The notes below the pieces were generated by a model. That model was not told the DNA's origin, searched no databases, and worked only from the letters and a program-made list of their open reading frames with translations. Shown piece by piece: positions 44,829-57,162 of a DNA stretch of 64,000 nucleotides. This stretch comes from Thermococcus sp. M36 (GTDB lineage: Archaea > Methanobacteriota_B > Thermococci > Thermococcales > Thermococcaceae). A program made the translations under genes and the position numbers. The DNA is taken from contig NZ_SNUH01000001.1 in assembly GCF_012027355.1 (NCBI RefSeq), positions 806,001 through 870,000 of the forward strand, read 5' to 3'. The number at the start of each line of letters is the position of its first letter. Within the stretch, counting starts at the first letter, position 1.

Positions 44829-45733
44829 GGTGGAAGCTTCTGCTGGCCGTGGTGTTCCTCACCATAATCCTCTGGGTCGGCTACGTGGTGTACGCCGCCG
44901 TGGGCGCCAGCCCCACAGTGCGGGCGAGCTGGGGCTACGTTGACGAGAAGACGACCGAGATATGGGTGAACGCGAATCTGAACAGGCCCCTCATGGTTCC
45001 CGTCTCCGTGGACAACCTCACGATAAGCCTGTCTGGGATCCCGGTGGCGCAGGTCAAGAGGTTCGACTACAGGCCGACAGGCAGGGAGGTCAATATCGCC
45101 GTAGGGATAGAGAACTACAACCTGGTCAGGGCAATCGTGGAGTACCTGAAAAATGGGCAGAGGGGCACAGTTTCCGTAGAGTTTAAGGGCAGGTTCCTGG
45201 GGTTCATCCCCCTGAGCCTCAGGGTGTCGGAGCAGATAAGCGAGGACGTCCTGGCGTACCTGAACTTCAGGGCGGACAGCAAAGAGCTGGCCGGCGGGCT
45301 CATCGAGACCCCCGCCCTGGTGGAAACCACCTTCGAGTGGGCAGGGGAGGAGGATGGAAACATAGTCCTCATGGCCCATATGAAGTTCTACAACCCCAAC
45401 AGGTTCCCCATTCCCGTCGGGAACCTCAGCTTCGACGTCTACGCCAACGACATCAAGATCGGCTATGGGGAAACTGAGAAAAGCGTCGTCATCCCGGCGG
45501 ACGGGTACGGGACTCTGGACGTCAGAACGTACATCGTGGAAGACGCGCTCCCAAAGGTCTGGGTGATCCACGTCAAGAACGGAGAGGTCAGCAGGGCCAG
45601 GGCCGATGTATATCTGGACATAACCGCCCTCGGCCAGAAGTACAGGGTAAAGCTGGCGAGCTACGAGGAGACGGTGAAGACTGACATAATGGGGAGCATC
45701 AACCGGCTGCTTGAGGGCATGACGGCCGGATGA
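44825..45733 (+). CDS. LEA2/WHy-domain membrane-anchored protein
   Basis: 302 residues from ATG 44825, overlapping the preceding stop by 4 nt (ATGA). N-terminal anchor LLAVVFLTIILWVGYVVYAAVG, then two beta-sandwich domains with LEA_2/WHy features: VSVDNLTISLSGIPVAQV, and FYNPNRFPIPVGNLSFDVYANDIKIGYGE near residue 200 (the N-P-x-x-x-x-V pattern). Third gene of the RND operon. Function unknown, but likely extracellular. Confidence 0.8.
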   Translation: MRWKLLLAVVFLTIILWVGYVVYAAVGASPTVRASWGYVDEKTTEIWVNANLNRPLMVPVSVDNLTISLSGIPVAQVKRFDYRPTGREVNIAVGIENYNLVRAIVEYLKNGQRGTVSVEFKGRFLGFIPLSLRVSEQISEDVLAYLNFRADSKELAGGLIETPALVETTFEWAGEEDGNIVLMAHMKFYNPNRFPIPVGNLSFDVYANDIKIGYGETEKSVVIPADGYGTLDVRTYIVEDALPKVWVIHVKNGEVSRARADVYLDITALGQKYRVKLASYEETVKTDIMGSINRLLEGMTAG

Positions 45734-45775
45734 AGGTTTTTAAGTCCCCCGCCTTTTCTATTTCCGGTGAGAGAA

Positions 45776-46294
45776 ATGAACGTGAGAGAGATTCACGAGT
45801 TCCTTAACGAGATGTGGGAGGGCATATTCAGGCTCAACGAAGAGCTCAAGCTCGAACTCCCGAAGGAGGGCTTTAAAGTAGAGGACGTTGAGGAGGCCTT
45901 CGGGGCATACATCTTCATAGACGGCGAGTGGAAGCTGATGAAGTACCCCCACCCCGCCTTCGAGATAAAGCCCCAGATAGAGGTCGGAGCAACGCCGGAG
46001 AGCCACTACTTCGTGGTCGCGGTTCCCAGGGAGAGGGTGAGTGAAAACTTTGTGGGCCTGTTCCTCGAACTCTTCCCGAGGAGCTTCATCTACGGTGCCG
46101 AGAACTTCCTGAGCGACATCTACAACTGGAGGAGGGACGGCAGAGTCTCTCCGGAAGAGGTGCTCAGAAAAATATCCGAGAGCGATGAGAAGGTCTTCCA
46201 GTTCGAGGCGAACTTCGGCTCGGTTAAAGCCCTCAGACAGGGGATAATGAGGCTCATTGAGCTCGGAAAGCGCTTCGAAATCTTCGACCTCTGA
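45776..46294 (+). CDS. conserved hypothetical protein
   Basis: About 172 residues from ATG 45776 (GGTGAG upstream; TTTTTAAG box 40 bp before). No membrane segment. EEAFGAYIFIDGEWKLMKYPHPAFEIKPQIEVGATPESHYFVVAVPRE is a compact beta/alpha core; the rest is helical. Looks Thermococcales-specific; I do not recognise a characterised family. It is 9 nt before the m5C methyltransferase gene, so probably co-transcribed. Confidence 0.65.
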   Translation: MNVREIHEFLNEMWEGIFRLNEELKLELPKEGFKVEDVEEAFGAYIFIDGEWKLMKYPHPAFEIKPQIEVGATPESHYFVVAVPRERVSENFVGLFLELFPRSFIYGAENFLSDIYNWRRDGRVSPEEVLRKISESDEKVFQFEANFGSVKALRQGIMRLIELGKRFEIFDL

Positions 46295-46303
46295 GGTGTG
46301 GCA

Positions 46304-47455
46304 ATGAGCTACGAGGACGCTTTTCCACCGGAGCTGAGGGAGTACTACAGGAAGCTCTTCGGGGGAGAGGCAGGGGAGATAATGGCCTCCCTCCGGACGC
46401 CGGTGGAGAAGTACTACATCCGCGTGAACACCCTCAAGACGAGCAGGCAGAGGCTAATGAGCATCCTCCGGAGGGAAGGGCTGAAGCCGAAGCGAAGCCC
46501 CTACCTGAAGGAGGGCATCTACTTCGAGCGCGAGGGCCCGAACTTCGACGACGACTATGAGCCGGGCCTTCCTGCTGTGAGGGCCAACAAGTTCGCGAGC
46601 GAGAGCGTCTACCAGGGGGCCATGCTCTACGCTCCCGGCGTTCTCCAGGCGGACAAAAGGATAAAGCCCGGCGATGAGGTCGAGATAAGGGATCCTAGGG
46701 GCCTTCTGGTGGGCATTGGGACAGCGAGGATGAGTGCCAAGGAGATGGTTGTCTCAACGAGGGGGTTAGCCGTTGAGGTCACCCTGCCGAAGTTCAGGCT
46801 GCCCAGCCTGAGCGAGCTGGAGTCCTTTAAGGATGGCCTCTTCTACGCCCAGAGCCTGCCCTCGATGGTGGTCGCCCACGTCCTGGAGCCCAGTGAGGAG
46901 GATCTGATAGTGGACATGGCGGCCGCTCCCGGAGGAAAGACGAGCCACATCGCCCAGCTTATGCAGAACCGGGGCGAGATAATAGCAATTGACAAGTCAA
47001 GGAACAGGCTCAAAAAGATGGAAGAAGAGCTCAAAAGGCTCGGCGTGAAGAACGTCAAGCCTCTCCATATGGACTCCAGGAAGCTCCCTGAGCTCGGGAT
47101 TAAGGCGGACAAGATACTCCTCGACGCGCCGTGCACGGCTTTGGGTATAAGGCCGAAGCTGTGGGAGAGCAGGACTCCAAAGGATATCGAGGCCACAGCA
47201 CGCTACCAGAGGCACTTTATAAACGCGGCCATAAAGTCCCTCAGGGAGGGCGGCGTTTTAGTCTATTCCACATGCACGCTGAGCTACGAGGAGAATGAGG
47301 CCAATGTGAGGTACATCCTCTCAAAGGGACTGAAGCTTGAGGAGCAGAAGGTGTTCATAGGCTCCCACGGCATTGGGATGGACGGTGTCCAGCGCTTTTA
47401 CCCCAACAGGCATCTAACTCAGGGGTTCTTTATAGCGCGCTTCAGGAAGGTGTAG
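46304..47455 (+). CDS. NSun6-type tRNA m5C methyltransferase with PUA domain
   Basis: 383 residues from ATG 46304. N-terminal RNA-binding part (YYIRVNTLKTSRQRLMSILR), an inserted PUA domain (about 95-165; KFASESVYQGAMLYAPGV, GDEVEIRDPRGLLVGIGTA), then the SAM domain of RsmB/NOP type: MAAAPGGKTSHIAQLM, IAIDKSRNRL, catalytic Cys in LLDAPCTALGIR near residue 275 and YSTCTLSYEENEA near 325. PUA architecture matches the archaeal Nsun6 orthologue that methylates tRNA C72; target inferred. Confidence 0.88.
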   Translation: MSYEDAFPPELREYYRKLFGGEAGEIMASLRTPVEKYYIRVNTLKTSRQRLMSILRREGLKPKRSPYLKEGIYFEREGPNFDDDYEPGLPAVRANKFASESVYQGAMLYAPGVLQADKRIKPGDEVEIRDPRGLLVGIGTARMSAKEMVVSTRGLAVEVTLPKFRLPSLSELESFKDGLFYAQSLPSMVVAHVLEPSEEDLIVDMAAAPGGKTSHIAQLMQNRGEIIAIDKSRNRLKKMEEELKRLGVKNVKPLHMDSRKLPELGIKADKILLDAPCTALGIRPKLWESRTPKDIEATARYQRHFINAAIKSLREGGVLVYSTCTLSYEENEANVRYILSKGLKLEEQKVFIGSHGIGMDGVQRFYPNRHLTQGFFIARFRKV

Positions 47456-47457
47456 CC

Positions 47458-48495
47458 ATGGACTGGAGGAAATACTCCCTCCTGGGCCTGGGCCTGGCAA
47501 TAATAGCCCTCCTCCTCTGGTGGGCCGGGATAGAGGAGGTCATGGCGATACTCAGGAACGCGAGGGCGGACTACTTTGTGATGGCGGTCCTGGCCTACGT
47601 GGCGGCCGTCATCATATGGGCCCTCCGCTGGAGGGTCCTCCTGAACAGCCTGGGCATCAGGGTTCCCTTCAGGACGATCCTCGGGGCCCTCTTCGCGGGT
47701 ATCTTCGTGAACAACGTGACCCCCGGGGCGAGGGGCGGCGGTGAGCCAGTGAGGATGTACTACATATCCAAGCACACAGACGAACCCTACGGCCACGTCT
47801 TCGCCACGATAATGCTCGACAGGATACTCGACGTGATCCCCGTCGTCATCATGCTCTTCCTCGCAACCGCGTACGTCTACCGCCTCGGGTCGTTCACGCT
47901 AACAATCACAGTGCTCGTACTCGACCTCGCTTTCGCCGCCCTGACCCTGACAACGGTGGGCATCCTCCTCAGCGAAAGGAAGACCAAGGGCATGCTCTAC
48001 TGGGTCTACCGGCAGTTTGGAAGGATCATGCCGAAAAAGGCCGCCAAGTACGAAGAGAAGTTCGTGCACGCCGTCGAGGTGAGCGTCCCCCAGTTCCAGG
48101 AGAAGTTCAAGTTCCTGCTCACTCACAGGCGCGCCTTCGCCCTCTCTCTGGCGTACTCCTTCGCCTTCTGGTTCCTTGTCCTCATCAGGTCGTACCTAAT
48201 ATTCCTAAGCATCAACAACCCCATAGGCATCCTCGACGTCATGGTCGTCCAGACCATCGGCATAGTCGTGGGAATGATGATGATCCTCCCCGGAGGAGCC
48301 GGGATAATCGAGGCCATAAACTCCGGCGTCTACGTCCTCCTGGGCATAGGGAAAGGGGCGGCCGTTACAGCCACGGTTCTTGAGAGGCTCATCTCCTACT
48401 GGGCCCCCACCGTCACGGGGGCGGCTGTGATGGCGCACTTCGGCATAAAGGTCAGGGCCGAGAGGCAATCCCGCGGGGAGGACAGAAAGGTATAA
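47458..48495 (+). CDS. flippase-like/LPG synthase-TM family membrane protein
   Basis: 345 residues of the AglD/MprF-type UPF0104 family, about eight helices. IIWALRWRVLLNSLGI, FAGIFVNNVTPGARGGGEPVRMYYISK near residue 85, and IVVGMMMILPGGAGIIEAINSGVY near residue 265 are the conserved motifs. The P-G-x-x-G-x-x-E signatures are typical of this family. Such proteins are suggested to flip or modify lipids. It is 2 nt behind the methyltransferase gene. Confidence 0.85.
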   Translation: MDWRKYSLLGLGLAIIALLLWWAGIEEVMAILRNARADYFVMAVLAYVAAVIIWALRWRVLLNSLGIRVPFRTILGALFAGIFVNNVTPGARGGGEPVRMYYISKHTDEPYGHVFATIMLDRILDVIPVVIMLFLATAYVYRLGSFTLTITVLVLDLAFAALTLTTVGILLSERKTKGMLYWVYRQFGRIMPKKAAKYEEKFVHAVEVSVPQFQEKFKFLLTHRRAFALSLAYSFAFWFLVLIRSYLIFLSINNPIGILDVMVVQTIGIVVGMMMILPGGAGIIEAINSGVYVLLGIGKGAAVTATVLERLISYWAPTVTGAAVMAHFGIKVRAERQSRGEDRKV

Positions 48496-48553
48496 ATCCA
48501 CCTTTCAGTATTTTTGAGTTAGCACTGCGGCCCTGACGGGGGAAGAGGGGAGT

Positions 48554-49390
48554 ATGAAGTTTGGAATCGTTGCCCGAAGGGATAGGGAAGCGGCGTTGAA
48601 GCTGGCCTACCGCGTCTACGACTTCCTTAAGGTCAGCGGGTATGAAGTGTACGTTGATGAGGAAACCAACCGGTACCTCCCGGAGTTCCATGAGGAGGAC
48701 GTGCTCCCCCTTGAGGACTTTGACGTGGATTTCATAATCGTCATCGGCGGCGACGGAACGATCCTCCGAGTCGAGCACCGAACCAGGAAGGACATTCCGA
48801 TACTGGGGGTCAACATGGGAACCCTGGGGTTTCTCACCGAGGTCGAACCCCACGAGACGTTCTTTGCCCTCAGCAAGCTCCTGGAGGGCGATTATCACAT
48901 AGATGAGCGCATAAAATTGAGGACGTACCTCAACGGTGAGAACACCGTCCCCGACGCCCTCAACGAGGTGGCAATACTCACAGGGATCCCCGGAAAGATA
49001 ATACACCTGCGGTACTACATTGACATGGGGCTGGCGGACGAGATAAGGGCAGATGGACTGATCGTCTCGACGCCGACCGGTTCCACAGGGTATGCAATGA
49101 GCGCAGGCGGGCCCTTCGTTGACCCCAGGCTGGACGTCGTGGTCATAGCGCCACTCGCCCCCATAGCCCTCAGTTCGAGGCCGATGATAGTGCCTTCGTC
49201 CAGCAGAATAGACGTCAGGAACGTCGCGATAACAAGGGAGATTATACTGGCGGTGGACGGACAGTTCTACACGTATCTGGAGCCCGAAACGGAGATAACG
49301 ATAAAGCTCTCCCCCAGGAGGGCAAAGTTCGTCCGCTTTACCCGCGAGGTGTACCCCAAGTACACTATGAGGATCAAGAGGAAGTTCTGA
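48554..49390 (+). CDS. nadK: NAD kinase
   Basis: Phosphorylates NAD to NADP, often with polyphosphate or ATP in archaea. 278 residues. The GGDGT motif is at about residue 66 ([17 protein letters not shown]), [13 protein letters not shown] follows, and substrate loop [27 protein letters not shown] (about 168-195) holds the conserved [12 protein letters not shown] 48554 follows GGGGAGT. Downstream it converges with the broken DUF835 gene, overlapping 17 nt. Confidence 0.95.
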   Translation: MKFGIVARRDREAALKLAYRVYDFLKVSGYEVYVDEETNRYLPEFHEEDVLPLEDFDVDFIIVIGGDGTILRVEHRTRKDIPILGVNMGTLGFLTEVEPHETFFALSKLLEGDYHIDERIKLRTYLNGENTVPDALNEVAILTGIPGKIIHLRYYIDMGLADEIRADGLIVSTPTGSTGYAMSAGGPFVDPRLDVVVIAPLAPIALSSRPMIVPSSSRIDVRNVAITREIILAVDGQFYTYLEPETEITIKLSPRRAKFVRFTREVYPKYTMRIKRKF

Positions 49391-49659
49391 GGAGGGAGCT
49401 TAGGTTCTTCACGGGAATGAACTCCTTGGACAGTATTCTGAACTCCCTGTCCGCCAGGGCCCCCTCCTCCACGGTCACGAGCACCAGCGAGTGAAAATTA
49501 ACGGCGTAGTCCTTCAGGGACGCCAGGAACCTGAACACCGAAACGAAGTCGTTGTATATCACCAGAACCTCAAGGCAGTCAATGACCACTACCTTCCCGC
49601 CTCCCCTCAGAAAACCCACCGCGCTCTCAAGAATAACGTGGAGCTTTGTGGGCTGTTTC

Positions 49660-49906
49660 ATAAATGGTTAAAAGTGTAAAGTTTTGGTGTTTTTGTCTTG
49701 TCGTAATTTTTAAATAGTTTTGAAGTGGATTTTGTAGTGGTGTGGCAGTCTCTGGAATGTGGGGTTTTAAGCCCGAATGGAGACTGCTGAAAAGCCTGAA
49801 GATGTGGGGAGTCACCGTTCCCCCCGAAAGCCCCACGATGAAGTTGGGAGTGGGGAAGGTTAGCCGTAACGACGTTTACGAACTTTACACAAGTTACGGC
49901 TAACTA
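49660..49906 (+). mobile_element. short insertion (MITE-like remnant) within the DUF835 gene
   Basis: About 240 bp that splits a DUF835 gene; limits approximate. It starts with AT-rich sequence including a TATA-like ATTTTTAAATAG (49708-49719), then about 55 codons open on the plus strand (SGMWGFKPEWRLLKSLKMWG, TVPPESPTMKLGVGKV, stop at 49902-49904). The end carries a 12-bp inverted repeat. I read it as an internally deleted insertion sequence keeping a promoter end and the 3' end of its gene. Parent element not identified. Confidence 0.6.
49859..49904. repeat. 12-bp inverted repeat at the end of the DUF835 insertion
   Basis: GTTAGCCGTAAC and GTTACGGCTAAC, perfectly complementary, 22 nt apart; it folds into one stem-loop. 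May be the right-end hairpin of the insertion. Confidence 0.7.
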
Positions 49907-50411
49907 GAACGGCTGACCCCTTCCTGCCCCACCTGCGTGACCCACAGTGTCTGGACGTGATCCCCCAGATCGGAATACTTCCACGGGCTACGGGTGACGA
50001 CAAGAGCCGGAACTCCAACTGAGGCCATGAAATCAACGACCTCCCCGTCCCTCCCGAGGTAAAGGTACCCCCCAGGCTCGACCCCATCCGTGGCAGACAC
50101 GTCGTCCGGGACGCGGAGAATCGTCTTTTCAATGCCCCTCACGTACATAAAGAGGCCGTACGCCAGCCCTATTATTGAGACAAAATATATGGCCTTTTCA
50201 AGCAGTATTATCCCCGGACGGAGGCTCATGAAGTTGTCCGCGATGTCAAGAAGCCGCCCAAAGGACGCCAGCGACAGCGACGCCGCCGTTATTTTCATGA
50301 ACCTCCCGAGGGGCTCCTCGTACCGGTTTATTCTCTTTACCGCATGAAAGGCCACGTACGTGATGACCGCAAAGAGCACCAGATCCGCCAGCAGTGCGAA
50401 GGGAGACGTCA

Positions 50412-51443
<1,032 letters not shown>

Positions 51444-51449
51444 CTAAAC

Positions 51450-53338
<1,889 letters not shown>

Positions 53339-53347
53339 CGAACCACC

Positions 53348-54502
53348 TCACTCCTCCTTTCTGGGAAGCCCTCCTCCACCTTTCGGCCCGAGATGCCTCC
53401 GTCCGCCTCCCCTCTTCCTGGAGAGCATGTAGGCCAGAACCGCCAAGAGAACCAGAGCCCCACCTGCAGCATAGGGGAGATACCAGCGCTTCTTTTCAAC
53501 CACCCGGATTATAACGGTGTTGTCCGGCGCCAGCTGGTACTCACCGTTCATCACGGTGATGTTGTCAAACCTGCCCGGAAGCTTAACCATCGCCTCCCAC
53601 ACCTTCTCGCTCCGGGTCTCCCTGTAGGCAACCTTGGGCACGGCGACGCCGATAACCACAAGGGAACCGTTGCGCTCTTCAGCGTCTATGCTGACGGTGT
53701 CCATTACCGACCTGAAGCTGCTGAGGAGCTTGTCCACAACGGCATCGTTGGCCTTTGCGCCGGAGAACGTCGCATTGAACTGGACGTAGCCGTTATCGGG
53801 GTCGTATATCAAGGTTATCTGCTTGCGGGTCGAGTTTATGAACCGGATATACGAGTACAGGGGGTTGTAAAGCTCTATCAGGGGGAATATGTACCCGTTC
53901 TCCCACACCGCCACGTTGCCCTCAAAATCGTCCGGCGCCGGGACGAGGTCCTTAACCTCGTAGTCCTTGGGGAGCATCACCGTCAGCCTGTCCCAGCTGT
54001 AGTCGAAGACCCTCCCCCGTATTGAGAACTTCATGCCCCCCCATATGGGGAACTTGAAGAGGACACCGTCCGGCACGAGGAAGTTCGTGACCGAAAAGGA
54101 CACCAATGCGGACCAGTTATCAAGAACCCTGACTGGGCCCTCCTTAGGGACGTATATCTCTGCAGTCATGTTAAGCGCCTTCAGCTTCTCATTAAAGCTG
54201 TCCTTGAGGTTATCGTAGATCAGGGACTTGACAAAGGCCCTGAACTCCTCCTCCGCCTTCGTCGAATTGCTCTCAGCCATTGACTCGAAGTAGTGCCTGT
54301 AGTATGGATCCTCCAGCACCGCGTGGATCTTGAAAGCACCAATCCAGACGTTGGAACCGTTTATAGACGCCGGGGAGACCCTGATGACAATGTCCATCTT
54401 AAAAAAGGGCTGCGGGTTCTGCGGCGCCGGGGCAGCGTTTACAGCGGCGGCCTGTGAGAGGATCATCAGAACAGCGAGCACCAGCACACCAAGCCTCCTC
54501 AT
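53348..54502 (-). CDS. secreted, C-terminally membrane-anchored protein
   Basis: 384 residues, unrecognised. Signal peptide RLGVLVLAVLMILSQAAAVNA, a long beta-rich extracellular domain with several N-glycosylation sequons (NGS, NST, NMT, NAT, NIT), and a C-terminal helix YAAGGALVLLAVLAYML followed by an R/G/K-rich cytoplasmic tail. No catalytic motif. 9 nt upstream of the acyl-CoA synthetase gene on the same strand. ATG 54502 with a GGTGAG leader. Confidence 0.65.
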   Translation of the reverse strand: MRRLGVLVLAVLMILSQAAAVNAAPAPQNPQPFFKMDIVIRVSPASINGSNVWIGAFKIHAVLEDPYYRHYFESMAESNSTKAEEEFRAFVKSLIYDNLKDSFNEKLKALNMTAEIYVPKEGPVRVLDNWSALVSFSVTNFLVPDGVLFKFPIWGGMKFSIRGRVFDYSWDRLTVMLPKDYEVKDLVPAPDDFEGNVAVWENGYIFPLIELYNPLYSYIRFINSTRKQITLIYDPDNGYVQFNATFSGAKANDAVVDKLLSSFRSVMDTVSIDAEERNGSLVVIGVAVPKVAYRETRSEKVWEAMVKLPGRFDNITVMNGEYQLAPDNTVIIRVVEKKRWYLPYAAGGALVLLAVLAYMLSRKRGGGRRHLGPKGGGGLPRKEE

Positions 54503-54573
54503 ACGTTCTCACCTCACGAAAAGTCCGCGGGGCAATAAAAAAGCTTATTGGTTCGGCCGCCTAAGCAAACTCC

Positions 54574-55786
<1,213 letters not shown>

Positions 55787-55861
55787 GGCTTTTTCACCCC
55801 ATTTACTTCCTTCTGAGGGGGCTTAAGATTTATAAGCTTGAACAGGCTCTTTCTATCGGGC

Positions 55862-55937
55862 AGCCCCGTGGTGTAGCGGCCAAGCATGCGGGACTTTGGA
55901 TCCCGCGACCCGGGTTCGAATCCCGGCGGGGCTACCA
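55862..55937 (+). tRNA. tRNA-Gln (anticodon UUG), CCA encoded
   Basis: A 76-nt cloverleaf. Acceptor stem AGCCCCG pairs with CGGGGCT, the T-arm has GGGTTCGAATCCC, the anticodon stem CGGGA/TCCCG closes the loop CTTTGGA, so the anticodon is UUG (glutamine, CAA). Discriminator A followed by encoded CCA. TATA-like GATTTATAAG at about 55828. No intron. Confidence 0.9.
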
Positions 55938-56400
55938 CAACGAAAGACAAGGGGGCTCCGCCCCCTTATCTCTCTGTACTCTCAAACCCCCGAAGTGGGG
56001 CTACGCCCCACAACCCCGTTTTCTCCAAAACTCCGGGGGGCTAACGCCCCCACACCCCCAGAAACTTTGCCTGCGCACGTCAAGTTCTGCTCGACGCAAG
56101 GGACGGAAGTCCCGCAGAGTTTGACCAAGGTTCGTAGCTCCTTTTAAAAGGCTAAATTCTGAGTGATTTTCTCTACCCGAACGGTTGTTTCAAGTGTGAG
56201 AACTTTTCAAGTTGCTCCTTGGTAGGGGTTTAACTTTAAAATCGACGCCCGAAGGGCGTCAAAAGAGAGCAAACCCCGTGCCAAGGTCTGTTTAAACGTG
56301 TTCTCCTTGAGAAAACGAGCCTTCTGAGTGCAAAATCCTTGTATTATGGTCTTTTTAGAGGGTGAGCTACGTGCTTTTGGTGAAGCTTTTTCCAAAAGCT
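55938..56400. other. hairpin-rich gene-free stretch after tRNA-Gln
   Basis: 463 bp with no convincing gene. It holds stem-loops: AAGGGGGC-TCC-GCCCCCTT (55949-55967, probably ending the tRNA transcript), TGGGGC-TAC-GCCCCA (55996-56010), GGGGG-CTAAC-GCCCCC near 56040, GACGCCC-GAA-GGGCGTC (56244-56260), and GAAGCTTTT-TCC-AAAAGCTTC (56382-56402) at the end of the convergent zinc-ribbon gene. A decayed segment or a set of terminators. Confidence 0.5.
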
Positions 56401-57084
56401 TCAAAACGCAAACTCCTCCACAGTGAAGCTCTCCACGACCCTCTCGAAGTCCGTCTCCGGAGCGTAGGTGAAGCCACAGGAAGAGCACTTTAAGACACCG
56501 TTCTCTTCATGGAGCGGGGCAAAGCAGACCGGACAGCGGTACTCCTCGCGGGAAAGCCTGTCGTAAACCTCGTCCATCATGACGATGAGGTTCAGCTCGG
56601 CCTCCCAGTCCTCGTGGAGCATGCCCCAGTAGGGAGTCTCGACCGGGTAGAAGTCCTCAAGGATGAGCGCGTTTATCCCAATCCCCCTGACACCGGGCGG
56701 GAGCTTGCCGGTCGGCTCTATGCTCACCACATACTGGTCGTAGAACTCGATTCTCTCGGCGCGGACGGTCAGGCCGCGGGAGAGCCTTGAGCGGAGCGGT
56801 ATTATCTGGAGGAAAAGACTCTCCCTTTCAACGTCCCAGCTTGCGCTTACGGAAACACTACCCTTCGTGAAGAACTGGGTTATGTAGCGGTCGTCGCGCT
56901 CCTCTCCAGCTAAAGAAAAGCCCAGCTTTCCAAATGCCCTGCCCAAGAAATTCGGCCTCGGGAGCCTTTGATAGTTTATCAGATACTCACCTATCCAGCC
57001 CGCAAGGGGCATGGAGTAACCTACGAACGCCTGCCTCTGAACGCGCAGGTAGGCCACGCTGGGCACCAATTTAAGCTGGGGCAT
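56401..57084 (-). CDS. zinc-ribbon protein of unknown function
   Basis: About 227 residues. The C-terminal end carries a four-cysteine ribbon: YRCPVCFAPLHEENGVLKCSSCGFTY near residues 190-215. The preceding beta-rich part (VYSVSASWDVERESLFLQIIP-like, EFYDQYVVSIEPTGKLPPGV) shows no known domain. ATG 57084. TATA ATATATATTATTATG (minus strand) lies about 30 bp upstream, so it has its own promoter although it follows the polD genes. No function assigned. Confidence 0.65.
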   Translation of the reverse strand: MPQLKLVPSVAYLRVQRQAFVGYSMPLAGWIGEYLINYQRLPRPNFLGRAFGKLGFSLAGEERDDRYITQFFTKGSVSVSASWDVERESLFLQIIPLRSRLSRGLTVRAERIEFYDQYVVSIEPTGKLPPGVRGIGINALILEDFYPVETPYWGMLHEDWEAELNLIVMMDEVYDRLSREEYRCPVCFAPLHEENGVLKCSSCGFTYAPETDFERVVESFTVEEFAF

Positions 57085-57162
57085 CTCCACCGGAAATAAA
57101 ACGGCATAATAATATATATGATTAACGGAAAGCCGGGAAGTAAAAGCAACGGGAAGAAAGGA

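Noticed and set aside
55996-56010. GGGGCTAC resembling the tRNA-Gln 3' end, as a possible att duplicate
   Set aside because: Only 8 nt match and it is part of a self-complementary hairpin; no longer repeat of the tRNA end was found.
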